Source of the DNA: Dysgonomonas sp. UBA7710
GTDB lineage: Bacteria; Bacteroidota; Bacteroidia; Bacteroidales; Dysgonomonadaceae
NCBI RefSeq assembly: GCF_002482385.1
Contig: NZ_DLFW01000024.1
Coordinates: forward strand, 185,423 to 249,422
Length of the DNA stretch: 64,000 bases
Direction: 5' to 3'
Each line of letters opens with the position of its first letter. Position 1 is the stretch's first letter. Made by a program: the position numbers and the translations under genes. Shown here in pieces: positions 47,149 to 56,121 of the stretch. The notes under the pieces were generated by a model. That model was not told the DNA's origin. It did no database searches and saw nothing but the letters and a program-made list of their open reading frames with translations.

Positions 47149-47847
47149 CTATAATCTAAAGAAGTATGACAAAATCACGACAATAACCAAGGCCGGAAGC
47201 ATATTCGTCACATTGATATCCTTTATTTTAAGGATGCTGATTCCCAACCCGATCAACAGAATCCCTCCTACCCCGGTCATATTCGCCGTCATATCATCGC
47301 TCATATAACGCATAATAAAAGCTGCAAACAGGGTCAGTCCTCCCTGATAAACCAAAACGGGAACGGATGAAAACAGAATACAGATACCAAATGTGGAAGC
47401 CAGCGCTATGGACGAAATCCCATCCATAATAGACTTTGTCAACAATAAATCCGGGGACTTTCCCATGCCATCTTCAATCGCCCCTAATATAGCCATGGAA
47501 CCGACACAAAACAGCATAGAGGCCGTAATGAACCCTTCTGTAAACTTATTTGCTGCCATATCATCTTTTTTAATTCCCGAACTTTTAGATTCCAGATAAT
47601 TGGAAAAGCGCCGCAAATGTTTATCTATATCGATACCCTGTCCGATTACGGAACCTAGTACAATACTTACCACTACAAGAAGCATGCTTTCTATACGCAA
47701 CGACATTGATATGCCGATTGTAATAGTGAGCAGCCCGATACCCTGAAATACAATACCTGTCATTTTGGAAGATAGTCTGGAATGGACTATTAATCCTATC
47801 AGACTACCCCCTATAATTGCCCCCGTATTGACCAGTGTTCCTACCAT
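47149..47847 (-). CDS. DUF554 membrane protein
   Basis: 232 aa with about six to seven hydrophobic helices. It opens with the family start MVGTLVNTGAIIGGSLIGL, followed by LGSVIGQGIDID and a GAIEDGMGKSPDLLLTKSIMDG loop, all typical of DUF554 (YdfK-like) proteins. Possible transporter; function unproven. TATTTTTG on the minus strand at 47886-47893 may be its -7 box. Confidence 0.86.
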   Translation of the reverse strand: MVGTLVNTGAIIGGSLIGLIVHSRLSSKMTGIVFQGIGLLTITIGISMSLRIESMLLVVVSIVLGSVIGQGIDIDKHLRRFSNYLESKSSGIKKDDMAANKFTEGFITASMLFCVGSMAILGAIEDGMGKSPDLLLTKSIMDGISSIALASTFGICILFSSVPVLVYQGGLTLFAAFIMRYMSDDMTANMTGVGGILLIGLGISILKIKDINVTNMLPALVIVVILSYFFRL

Positions 47848-47947
47848 AGATATAGCAATTGTGTTTAAATAGATTTGATTTTCTACAAAAATAGAAAATA
47901 TATTGACATTTTATTCCCTATAGATCCGCTTCGTTTACAAAAAACTA

Positions 47948-47978
47948 AAAAGAGCCACTCCTCTTGAGCAGCTCTTTT
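47948..47978 (-). terminator. Intrinsic terminator of the outer-membrane protein gene
   Basis: An 8-bp stem AAAAGAGC / GCTCTTTT with a 15-base loop, followed on the minus strand by a T-run, 19 bp after the stop of the gene at 47998. Confidence 0.75.
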
Positions 47979-47997
47979 AAATCTATATTATTTCAGA

Positions 47998-48840
47998 CTA
48001 GAATATTTTGTATGACAGCTGGAAATTAAGCATAGGCCACCATTTCAGCCATTTGGTGTAATCATCTATATCTTCAAAGCTTTCAGATGCATTACTCTCT
48101 ACATCTAATTTTTTCCCATTTTGTTTAAGGCTGTAATCTCCCTGATAAATCATACCCAGTTCGAATTTGAAAGCGACACGCTTGTTCGCTATAGCGCGGC
48201 CAACTCCCAATCCGAAATACGGTTTGATAATTTTTCCCAATTGAAGGGTTGCATCCAGATTAGCGTCATCCAAAGTTAGTCTGTGTCCGTCGAAATCTAC
48301 ATATGGCCATTCTGAGACTCCGGGTTTCAAGGTTGCACGTTCTCCTGTATTCGGATTAGCCAGGAAACCGCTTGCCTTAAGCTTGTTTGCTCCTATAAAC
48401 ACGCCCGCAGTCAGATGGAATATACCCTTTGTAGGATGAAAATCTACCAATATATTCCCATTGGTAAAATTCAACTCGCCTTTCATTTTATAATCAGGCG
48501 TATAACCAAATGCTTCTTTGAACATTCCATCAGGATCATCCAGCCCAATATCGAATGTACTTGTTTTGAATCCGACAAAATCAATTCCGGCACGTAATTT
48601 GAAATAATCGTTTATCGGTGTTGCCGCCTGTAAACCGATACCCATGGTTGAAGCCCTCAGGGCAATGCTGAGATGGGACAGAAACTGCTTGTCTGCTTTT
48701 TTTTCCGTAAAGCCGGCAACAGGTGTAGCAGCAACGGAATCAGCCATCAACAAAACAGGGCTTGAGCTAAGGGTTATAGTCTCTTGAGCGTGCAAAGGTA
48801 ATACGCATAACGCGATGATAATCAGCAATAGTAGTCTCAT
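47998..48840 (-). CDS. Outer-membrane beta-barrel protein, unknown function
   Basis: 280 aa with a signal peptide (MRLLLLIIIALCVLPLHAQ). The mature protein is rich in aromatic-terminated strands (HLSIALRASTMGIGLQAATP, FKLRAGIDFVGFK, NILVDFHPTKGIFHLTAGVFIGANK) and ends in QLSYKIF, a C-terminal phenylalanine as in many barrels. I see no specific family signature. It has its own terminator and appears monocistronic. Confidence 0.75.
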   Translation of the reverse strand: MRLLLLIIIALCVLPLHAQETITLSSSPVLLMADSVAATPVAGFTEKKADKQFLSHLSIALRASTMGIGLQAATPINDYFKLRAGIDFVGFKTSTFDIGLDDPDGMFKEAFGYTPDYKMKGELNFTNGNILVDFHPTKGIFHLTAGVFIGANKLKASGFLANPNTGERATLKPGVSEWPYVDFDGHRLTLDDANLDATLQLGKIIKPYFGLGVGRAIANKRVAFKFELGMIYQGDYSLKQNGKKLDVESNASESFEDIDDYTKWLKWWPMLNFQLSYKIF

Positions 48841-49025
48841 TTTTTTAGTTGTTAGGTTTAGTTAATAAAGTGCTAGGTTTTCTACTCTTCAAGCCCCCAA
48901 AGATATAAAAAAAGTTAAGAGGCATACACAGGAGAATGTTAAAATTTTTATAATACAGATATACTATATCTTAAAAACAAGAAGTAAGAATAAAAATGTA
49001 CTTTTGCACAAAACTAATTATTGTC

Positions 49026-49871
49026 ATGAATTATATTGAAGTAAAATTTATATGTACGCCGAATGATGAGATTATCAATAGTGTACTGTCAGCCACAATC
49101 GCAGAAATAGGATTTGAAAGCTTCGTTGAAAACGAATTCGGAACAACAGCATATATCCAGAGCGATCTGTTTAACATTGAAGAACTGGATAAGACTCTGA
49201 ATACATTCCCTATAGAAGCCGAAATCATCTATACATACAAAAGCATAGAAGACCGGAACTGGAACGAAGAATGGGAGAAGAACTATTTCCAGCCGCTGAT
49301 AATCGACAACAAGTGTATCATCCAAAGTACATTCCACAACGTCCCTGCAACATACGACTACAATATATACATCGATCCTAAGATGGCTTTCGGAACAGGA
49401 CACCATCAAACTACCGAACTGATGATACGGGAGATACTGAAAGATGATTTCAACGGCAAATCGGTTCTCGATATGGGTACAGGCACTGCTATACTGGCTA
49501 TCCTTGCTTCTATGCGCGGTGCGAGTCCTATAACCGCCATCGATATAGATCAGTGGGCATATGATAACGCTATTGAGAATCTTAATTTGAATAACGTTAA
49601 CAATGTGGATGTAAAGATAGGCGGAGCAGATCTATTAGGAGGTGAGAAATTCGACATCGTCCTGGCAAACATAAACCGCAATATCCTGCTAAACGATATC
49701 CATTCTTATTCTTCGGTCTTGAATAATGGCGGAGTTTTATACATGAGTGGTTTTTATGCGGAGGATGTCCCGGCAATAGAAGAAGAGTGTAGTAAAAATG
49801 AGCTGGCTTTTGTCCATAATACGGAAAAGGACAACTGGGTGGCAGTAAAATATACAAAATTGTCCGAATAA
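49026..49871 (+). CDS. prmA: Ribosomal protein L11 methyltransferase
   Basis: 281 aa from the ATG at 49026. The upstream ATG at 48996 lies across the TACTTTTG -7-like box (48999-49006) and is not used. The N-terminal part (YIEVKFICTPNDEIINSVLSATIAEIGFESF) is the L11-binding domain; the SAM domain has MAFGTGHHQTTELM and LDMGTGTAILAILAS, then the N-I-N motif in LANINRNILL. PrmA trimethylates L11. It is monocistronic with a hairpin behind it. Confidence 0.93.
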   Translation: MNYIEVKFICTPNDEIINSVLSATIAEIGFESFVENEFGTTAYIQSDLFNIEELDKTLNTFPIEAEIIYTYKSIEDRNWNEEWEKNYFQPLIIDNKCIIQSTFHNVPATYDYNIYIDPKMAFGTGHHQTTELMIREILKDDFNGKSVLDMGTGTAILAILASMRGASPITAIDIDQWAYDNAIENLNLNNVNNVDVKIGGADLLGGEKFDIVLANINRNILLNDIHSYSSVLNNGGVLYMSGFYAEDVPAIEEECSKNELAFVHNTEKDNWVAVKYTKLSE

Positions 49872-49874
49872 AAG

Positions 49875-49914
49875 ACATAAGAGGAGGCTTCTGATTCGAA
49901 ACCTCCTCTTATGT
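49875..49914 (+). terminator. Hairpin downstream of prmA
   Basis: A 13-bp perfect stem ACATAAGAGGAGG / CCTCCTCTTATGT, extended by three pairs beyond one mismatch. It begins 4 bp after the stop. The remaining gap to 50172 shows no other feature. Confidence 0.75.
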
Positions 49915-50172
49915 GTGAGTTAAATTAGGTATTAGGCTTTAAGGTAAATAAAGATTGTTTGGTTATCGATACAAAGGAACGACATAAATTAAACCATACC
50001 AAATAAAAAAACATATTATAAAACATATTTTTTATAAATAATGCTAACATATTGAAGCCGGAAACCAATCTTTTTTAAACCCTTTTAACACCACCCTAAT
50101 TTTAGTTAACTTTATTTATCAACACATAATTCAATCCTGTATATCCTGTAAAACAGGAAAATACGTGCCGGA

Positions 50173-51552
50173 TCAATTCATATAATCCCACATTGGCAAT
50201 TGTACTGGCTTCTGTTTAAGACAATCGACCGCTTTGGCATCCAGATATTTTTTATGTACTACCAGACGGAACATATATTCGCTAAACCATTTATCTGTAA
50301 AGGTCAGATAACCTTTATTACCAGAAGCAGCTCCCCAACTATTCTCAAATTCCCATTTTACAGGCGTGTCACTCACATCCGTGTCGCAACCGATTAATGT
50401 CATGGCATGACTTGAACCGCTCTGCCGTGTTAAGATACGTGCTTTCTTATCCATCGACAAATTTACGCCCAACAAAGACTGATAATCGTACATATCCGGA
50501 TCCAGTATCCCCGATTCCCTGTTCAGTTGCTTACCCACATCACAAGAAGCATACATGGCTTCGTTATTCTTTATGGAAGCCAGAGCAGCTTTCTTTATAT
50601 CTTCATTCGGCAGATTCAGATATATCCAGTTGATACCTTCAATCGTATTTTTGTAATTCTGTATTTCATATAGTTGATAATACTCACGGGTAGGATCGTT
50701 CATCACCATAATATAATTATCGGGAGAATAATCTTCCGGAGTGATCGCCTCATAAAACTGTTTCGGGGTATAATTACGCAATTCCTTTATAATACCGTTT
50801 TTATCCTTATATCTCCATGTAAATTCTCTCGGTGGTTCGCCAAGACACAGAGCCAGAATGCGGTACACATCTTTTAGTATAACTGTTTTCTCCGACCTTA
50901 AATCCTGAGTTTTTTTGCCTGAAGCCGCCAGTTCCCTAAGGTTATATCCGCCGGAGCGTAGCCTTTCATTCAGCAAACCAAGCATTTGCCTTGTATTGTT
51001 CGAATGCGCAGTTTCCGGCATCACGTCCTGAGGTACAACTCCATATTTCTTTCCGGCATTATAATACAGATTCCAAACGCCACCGTCACCGACAGGAGAT
51101 TTGAACAGGTATTCCACTGCCCTGTCTGCAAACGGGTCTTTACTTGTGCCTATAATATTTTCGAGAAACAAGTTGGCCTTCTCAAAAATATCCCAGAAGT
51201 ACAGATAATTGTGAGAGAAATCAAATTCGCTGATATTGTATTTCTCCATGATGGACGGACGCAATACGTTCATCGATGTAAACATCCAGCAGCGTCCCGA
51301 ACTTTTTTGATCTGTAATCCCCTTTACATTCACTCTGTACCGGAAATAATGATCTATTTTCCCTTGAAGGTCGTGATTCAGGACATTTGCCGTAATGTTG
51401 GCGTTTGTTGTGAGGATGTTTTGAATCGCTTTTGTTGGAGCATCTTGTTTAAAACTCGATTGTATTTCCTGCAATTCTTTTTCAGTAATGCTTTGCGCGG
51501 ACAGGAGTATCGAAGAACATAACAAGGCTCCTGTTAACAGAATCTTTTTCAT
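50173..51552 (-). CDS. C1-family cysteine peptidase (bleomycin hydrolase/PepC type), secreted
   Basis: 459 aa with a signal peptide ending LLSAQ. The catalytic Cys88 is in SSGRCWMFTSM, the His in GSSHAMTLIG and the Asn in FENSWGAASGNKGY, the papain triad in bleomycin-hydrolase context. Most PepC proteins are cytoplasmic hexamers; the signal peptide here points to the periplasm. It probably removes N-terminal residues from peptides. It stands alone, with TATATTTG on the minus strand at 51598-51605 as a possible -7 box. Confidence 0.9.
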   Translation of the reverse strand: MKKILLTGALLCSSILLSAQSITEKELQEIQSSFKQDAPTKAIQNILTTNANITANVLNHDLQGKIDHYFRYRVNVKGITDQKSSGRCWMFTSMNVLRPSIMEKYNISEFDFSHNYLYFWDIFEKANLFLENIIGTSKDPFADRAVEYLFKSPVGDGGVWNLYYNAGKKYGVVPQDVMPETAHSNNTRQMLGLLNERLRSGGYNLRELAASGKKTQDLRSEKTVILKDVYRILALCLGEPPREFTWRYKDKNGIIKELRNYTPKQFYEAITPEDYSPDNYIMVMNDPTREYYQLYEIQNYKNTIEGINWIYLNLPNEDIKKAALASIKNNEAMYASCDVGKQLNRESGILDPDMYDYQSLLGVNLSMDKKARILTRQSGSSHAMTLIGCDTDVSDTPVKWEFENSWGAASGNKGYLTFTDKWFSEYMFRLVVHKKYLDAKAVDCLKQKPVQLPMWDYMN

Positions 51553-51605
51553 ATATGAATAGTTTTATTTAATCATTACACGGAAACCTACATATATCAA
51601 ATATA

Positions 51606-52012
51606 AGGATTAGTTCCTCTGGTAAGATATACCGGTTTTCATGGTTAGACAGACCAATTAATAGTTTTTACTATACAAAAATAAGAAATACGACGGGATA
51701 ACAGTCTTACAATGTTACATAAATCGAAAAAGTAACACTTTTCTCCCTCTTTTTAAATTACGAATTAACCATATATCACCTAAACTCCTTATCAATTTAA
51801 CCTATATTTGCATTGTATTGTTAAAAAGTAACAGAAGTAACAGTTTTTACAGTGAACAGTTAGCAGTCATCAGTTAACAACTCGTATCTCATTTAACTTT
51901 CAACTTATTACTCACAGCTTACTACTTGTTAAAAAGTAACAAAGGTAACACGGAAAGCAATTAAAAATTAAGAATGAGTAATTAATTATTACTTTTTACC
52001 CTCATTGTAAGT
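51606..52012. repeat. Gap with short palindromic-word repeats
   Basis: No gene. Words shared with other gaps include AAAAAGTAACAGAAGTAACAG at 51825-51844 and, at 51850-51879, a 30-base segment that matches 62978-63007 in 27 positions (CAGT, AAC, TTAGCAG, ATCAGTTAACA). Confidence 0.55.
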
Positions 52013-52181
52013 CCCCCTTCGGGGCAGGGCTGTTAAGTTCTGATTTTTTATACCCTCTGTGTCATGTTGAACGGAGTGAAACATCTCGTTTCTCAGGGTC
52101 GGGATCCTTCGTTCCACTCAGGATGACAGCAGAAAATAATAGAACAAAGAAGAGAACTTAACAGCCCTGCCCCGAAGGAGG
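52013..52181. repeat. Composite inverted-repeat element containing the GTCAT palindrome, copy 2
   Basis: 29-bp inverted ends (52013-52041 and 52153-52181) differ at one position; the outer end reads CC(C/T)CCTTCGGGGCAGGG. The interior (52057-52130) is the same unit GTGTCATGTTGAACGG... ATGACAG found in the copies at 13487-13712 and 60317-60501. It is 169 bp long and non-coding. It separates the C1 peptidase and MFS genes. Confidence 0.75.
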
Positions 52182-52354
52182 ATTGAGGGGGCCTATCAAT
52201 ATTTCAAAGAGCCATCATCTATATACATAGATAAACTTAGATACAAATTATATCTCAAACTTACGGTGTAAGGATAAATAATTGCCTTACATATGAAGAT
52301 TCTTCTCTAAAGAATTTATCTTTGCATCGTTTTAATCAAAAAATCATCAGGAAA

Positions 52355-53566
52355 ATGACTGAAATACAGCCGGCCTCTTACTCCAAACAAAGAATACGTT
52401 ATGCCGTAATGGCTCTTTTTATAGCTCAGGGATTATGCTTTGCCAGTTGGGCAAGCCGTTTACCGGACATTAAAAAGGATTTCAGTGTAGAAAGTTATCT
52501 GCATTATGGTTTGCTAATGTTCCTCATACCGATAGGTAAATTCGTAGCCATACCACTGGTTGGATTCCTCCTGCCTCGTATCGGAAGTAAGAAAACCGTA
52601 CTTATAAGTATTACCGGATTCACGCTTTCCCTCTTTATGGTAAGCCTCATGCCTGATATTACCGGATTGGGGATAGCCATGTTTCTGTTCGGTATTTTTT
52701 GGAATATGACTGACATTTCACTTAATACGCAGGCTATTGAAGTAGAGCGCATCTACGGAAAACCAATCATAGCCACATTCCATGCAAGCTGGAGTTTAGC
52801 GGCATGTATCGGTGCATTGATCGGTTATAGCATGATTAACCTGAAAGTAGGAACATTCGTCCATTTTGCTATAATTACAATAGCCGCGCTTATCGCTATA
52901 CTTATCAATTATAAATACCTGCAGGAAGCAGCTCCAAAAGCGGTACAAGCTGAAAAGAAAACAGAGCCGAAGATAAAATCGAAAGGCTTCCGTATGCCCG
53001 AAACATTACTTATACAGTTAGGTCTGGTGTGGCTGCTTGCTCTCATCGTAGAAAATACAATGTTCGAATGGAGCGATGTATATTTCCAATCGGTTATAAA
53101 AGCGCCTGAATCTCTACAGGTAGGTTTCCTTGTATTTATGATTATGATGTTTTCGGGACGTATGCTTACCAATTTTGCATACCGTATCTGGCAAAAGAAA
53201 ACAGTGTTACAGATTGCCGGAGCACTTATTCTGATAGGCTTCGTTACATCTTCCCTGTTTATTCATACTGCGGATACCCTTATTATAAAAGTTATAATCA
53301 ATTCGATCGGCTTTATGCTTATCGGTCTGGGAATATCCTGTGTAGTACCTACCTTATACAGTATTGTCGGAGATAAAGCTAAAACTCCGGTCGGAACAGC
53401 CCTTACCATTATGTCGAGCATCAGCTTTGTAGGGCCATTGGTTGCCCCGCTATTAGTAGGAGCCATATCCGACAGTCATGGAATGGAATGGGCTTATCTT
53501 GCCGTAGGATTATTAGGCGGATGTATTGTTGTTATTGCAGCATTGAGCAAGACGTTGAGGAAGTAG
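52355..53566 (+). CDS. MFS transporter
   Basis: 403 aa from the ATG at 52355; the longer frame starts with a TTG (52322) that lies inside a TATCTTTG -7-like box (52317-52324). About twelve transmembrane helices in two halves with a central loop (about 185-205, EAAPKAVQAEKKTEPK). It resembles the FucP/YbjJ-like group; no substrate can be assigned. It is followed by the inverted-repeat element copy B. Confidence 0.85.
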   Translation: MTEIQPASYSKQRIRYAVMALFIAQGLCFASWASRLPDIKKDFSVESYLHYGLLMFLIPIGKFVAIPLVGFLLPRIGSKKTVLISITGFTLSLFMVSLMPDITGLGIAMFLFGIFWNMTDISLNTQAIEVERIYGKPIIATFHASWSLAACIGALIGYSMINLKVGTFVHFAIITIAALIAILINYKYLQEAAPKAVQAEKKTEPKIKSKGFRMPETLLIQLGLVWLLALIVENTMFEWSDVYFQSVIKAPESLQVGFLVFMIMMFSGRMLTNFAYRIWQKKTVLQIAGALILIGFVTSSLFIHTADTLIIKVIINSIGFMLIGLGISCVVPTLYSIVGDKAKTPVGTALTIMSSISFVGPLVAPLLVGAISDSHGMEWAYLAVGLLGGCIVVIAALSKTLRK

Positions 53567-53594
53567 TTCTGAGTTGTGCAAATCGGTCGTTGAT

Positions 53595-54151
53595 TTTTAA
53601 TGTTCGATTTTTATTGACTACACTTCGTTTCGTCTAATCGTTCATTTTGGCATTGCCCAAAACGAACCAAAAGGCTAGCGCTTTGTTCCCCGGCGACCCA
53701 AAACCGTAGCTTCAGTGGAGCAAAATAATACGGAATCATCTATAGCCGGACTATCAGCCGGGTATAGCAGCTATCGTATTTTGCTCTACACCTCCGCTTT
53801 ACGGATTGGGTGCCCGCCTGCGTCACTAATGCGCAGGGGCGGACGCCATAGTGAGGGCAAAGCCTTTGAATCAAATATGCGCCAGCCTTGTCGTGCGTCA
53901 GCGGACGCCATTTGCTTTATGGACGGGGTGCCCATAGGGCGAAAAAGGCTGAAAAACGAAAACGTGTTTGAGCTTATTTTCTGGCTCGTATTATGCAATA
54001 TTCAGAGCGAGTTTTTTCGTTTAGCCTTTAAGTCCGTTATGGGTCGGCCTTTAAAGCGGGCGTTAAAGCATTTTTGGTTCCTTTTGGGGATTTGGCCAAA
54101 AGGAACACAAGCAATCTCTGATTGCGCGTAGTAAAAAATCGAACGTTAAAA
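53595..54151. repeat. Non-coding element with terminal inverted repeats, copy B
   Basis: The ends (53595-53613 and 54132-54151) are inverted repeats: TTTTAATGTTCGATTTTTA against TTTTAACGTTCGATTTTTTA, one substitution and one extra T. The interior matches copy A (3460-4040) in inverted orientation over most of its length with scattered differences. It is richer in G+C than the flanks. A 138-codon frame inside (53715-54131) has an arginine/serine-rich composition unlike a real protein and is an artefact of the repeat. Confidence 0.8.
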
Positions 54152-54228
54152 TTTAACTACCGATTCATAATCAATTAATAAATTATGAATGAATTCGAAT
54201 TAAACGATTTATAACTTATAAATCATAA

Positions 54229-55128
54229 TTAAACAACAGGAATTATCTGCTCCGCTGTCCTTATTCTATTTTCCACATCTTCTTTTGTACCGTTAAACGG
54301 ACCAGAATTCTCAATTTTGATAGTTGCCATTGCAGCGGCAAACTTACCCGCCTCTTCTATACCCGCTCCTTTTGCCCGCTTATACAGGTAACCTGTAACA
54401 TAAGTATCGCCACAACCTGTTGCATCAACTACTTCTGACGGTTTATAAGCAGGTATCTTATAAAACTCTTTCCCGTCATAGATTACGGAACCTAAGCTAC
54501 CGAGAGTTACCAGAACTTCCTTCACGCCCCAGTCATATAATTGCCGGGATGCTTGTTTTATATCTTTCATACCTGTGAGGACTTCCATCTCCAGGTCATT
54601 TACTTTCAGTATATGGACATATTTCAGTGTTTCCAGCTTGTCCTTCCAGTCTATAGGATATACATTCTGTTCTCTCACCTCCCGCAGATACCCTTGAGAA
54701 TCAACTGCTATCAGCCCCTTGCGGGAAAGGTACTCTACCAGTTCGAGCGAAAAATCATCGGCAAGCAATGCACCTAATAAGAATATTTTGGCATCTAAAT
54801 TTTCAAAGCCGTCTACAGAAAAGGGATCGGCCTTTGCCAAAACCCGCTGTGTGCGGTTATTCTGATTTTCTTCGTATATATTCTCAAAATATACTGAATG
54901 TTGGCTCGGGATAACGTGTACATCTACATTTTTGGATCGCAGATCATCAACGACACTCATTTCAGACTCGGCCAGAGATGTAACCAATGAATAATCTATA
55001 TCATCGAAATGACGGATGGCATGAGAAAAATAGAAGGCTGTACCGCCGGGCATATGTACTGTTTTTTTAGGCGTCACCACTTTATCCAAAGTGATGTGCC
55101 CTACACAGCAAAGATCATGTTTTTGCAT
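54229..55128 (-). CDS. PfkB-family carbohydrate kinase
   Basis: 299 aa ribokinase-fold kinase. The first signature is GGTAFYFSHAIRHF near residue 28 and the second, with the catalytic base, is VVDATGCGDTYVTGYLYK near 236-253 (the Asp of GCGD). The N-terminus LCCVGHITLDKV is typical. PfkB kinases phosphorylate sugars or nucleosides; the substrate is not identifiable. The gene is divergent from era, and the two promoters share a 13-bp inverted repeat. Confidence 0.88.
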   Translation of the reverse strand: MQKHDLCCVGHITLDKVVTPKKTVHMPGGTAFYFSHAIRHFDDIDYSLVTSLAESEMSVVDDLRSKNVDVHVIPSQHSVYFENIYEENQNNRTQRVLAKADPFSVDGFENLDAKIFLLGALLADDFSLELVEYLSRKGLIAVDSQGYLREVREQNVYPIDWKDKLETLKYVHILKVNDLEMEVLTGMKDIKQASRQLYDWGVKEVLVTLGSLGSVIYDGKEFYKIPAYKPSEVVDATGCGDTYVTGYLYKRAKGAGIEEAGKFAAAMATIKIENSGPFNGTKEDVENRIRTAEQIIPVV

Positions 55129-55147
55129 TATTCTGTTTTTTGAAATG

Positions 55148-55204
55148 CAAAAGTAGTAAAATTGTTATGAATTCAGTATTATAAATCTTTATTTACTACT
55201 TTTG
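55148..55204. promoter_or_regulatory. Inverted -7-like boxes between the PfkB and era genes
   Basis: CAAAAGTAGTAAA (55148-55160) and TTTACTACTTTTG (55192-55204) are exact inverted copies 31 bp apart. Each contains TACTTTTG in the direction of its gene: minus strand for the PfkB gene, plus strand for era. No clear -33 boxes are seen. Confidence 0.55.
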
Positions 55205-55231
55205 TCTTCAAATAAATAGAACATATATCAG

Positions 55232-56113
55232 ATGCATAGATCAGGATTCGTAAATATAGTAGGCAATCCCAATGTAGGAAAATCAACATTGATGAACCTT
55301 CTTGTGGGAGAAAAAGTTTCCATCATCACTTCAAAGGCTCAAACTACGCGCCATCGCATATTAGGTATCGTGAATACTGACGACTATCAGATTGTATATT
55401 CAGATACTCCCGGGGTGTTACGGCCTAATTATAAATTACAGGAGTCAATGCTTAACTTCTCCGTATCCGCTCTAAGTGATGCCGATGTACTGCTCTATAT
55501 GACGGATGTTATAGAAAAAACAGATAAAAACGAAGAATTTCTGCAAAAGGTACAAAATGTAGACGCTCCCGTTCTACTGCTAATCAATAAAATAGACCAG
55601 ACCAATCAGCAGGAATTAGAAAAACTGGTGGCACAATGGAAAGAACTGTTGCCAAAAGCCGAAATATATCCGATATCTGCCCTGAATAAATTCAATGTAG
55701 ATACTGTAAAGAAAAGAATATTGGATTTGATTCCCGAATCTCCTCCTTATTTCGAAAAAGATGCGCTGACCGACCGTCCCGCCCGCTTCTTTGTTACGGA
55801 AATCATCCGTGAAAAGATCCTCCTTTATTATCAGAAGGAAGTTCCTTATGCAGTGGAAGTCATCGTTGAAGAATTTAAAGAAGAAAAAGATATTATCAAC
55901 ATAAGAGCTTTGATAATTGCCGAACGAGACACCCAGAAAGGTATCATCATAGGCCATAAAGGCGCGGCGCTGAAAAAGGTGGCCACGATGGCCCGCAAAG
56001 ACATGGAACGCTTCTTCAATAAAAAGATATTCCTTGAAATATATGTCAAGGTAGAAAAAGATTGGCGAAGCAGGGATAACCTACTCCGCCAATACGGATA
56101 TCGCCTGGATTGA
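55232..56113 (+). CDS. era: GTPase Era
   Basis: 293 aa, the usual Era length. The G1 motif GNPNVGKS is at 11-18, DTPG at 58-61, NKID near 118, and the KH domain has GHKGAALKKVATMARKDME near 235-255. Era binds 16S rRNA and assists 30S assembly. It converges on aroA with only 8 bp between the two stops and no obvious terminator. Confidence 0.96.
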   Translation: MHRSGFVNIVGNPNVGKSTLMNLLVGEKVSIITSKAQTTRHRILGIVNTDDYQIVYSDTPGVLRPNYKLQESMLNFSVSALSDADVLLYMTDVIEKTDKNEEFLQKVQNVDAPVLLLINKIDQTNQQELEKLVAQWKELLPKAEIYPISALNKFNVDTVKKRILDLIPESPPYFEKDALTDRPARFFVTEIIREKILLYYQKEVPYAVEVIVEEFKEEKDIINIRALIIAERDTQKGIIIGHKGAALKKVATMARKDMERFFNKKIFLEIYVKVEKDWRSRDNLLRQYGYRLD

Positions 56114-56121
56114 TTTTACTT

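Noticed and set aside
52322..52354. TTG start 33 bp upstream for the MFS gene
   Set aside because: The TTG lies inside a TATCTTTG -7 box, so it would be at or before the transcription start.
53715..54131. 138-codon frame
   Set aside because: It lies wholly inside repeat copy B; composition is skewed and the matching region in copy A is not open in the same frame.
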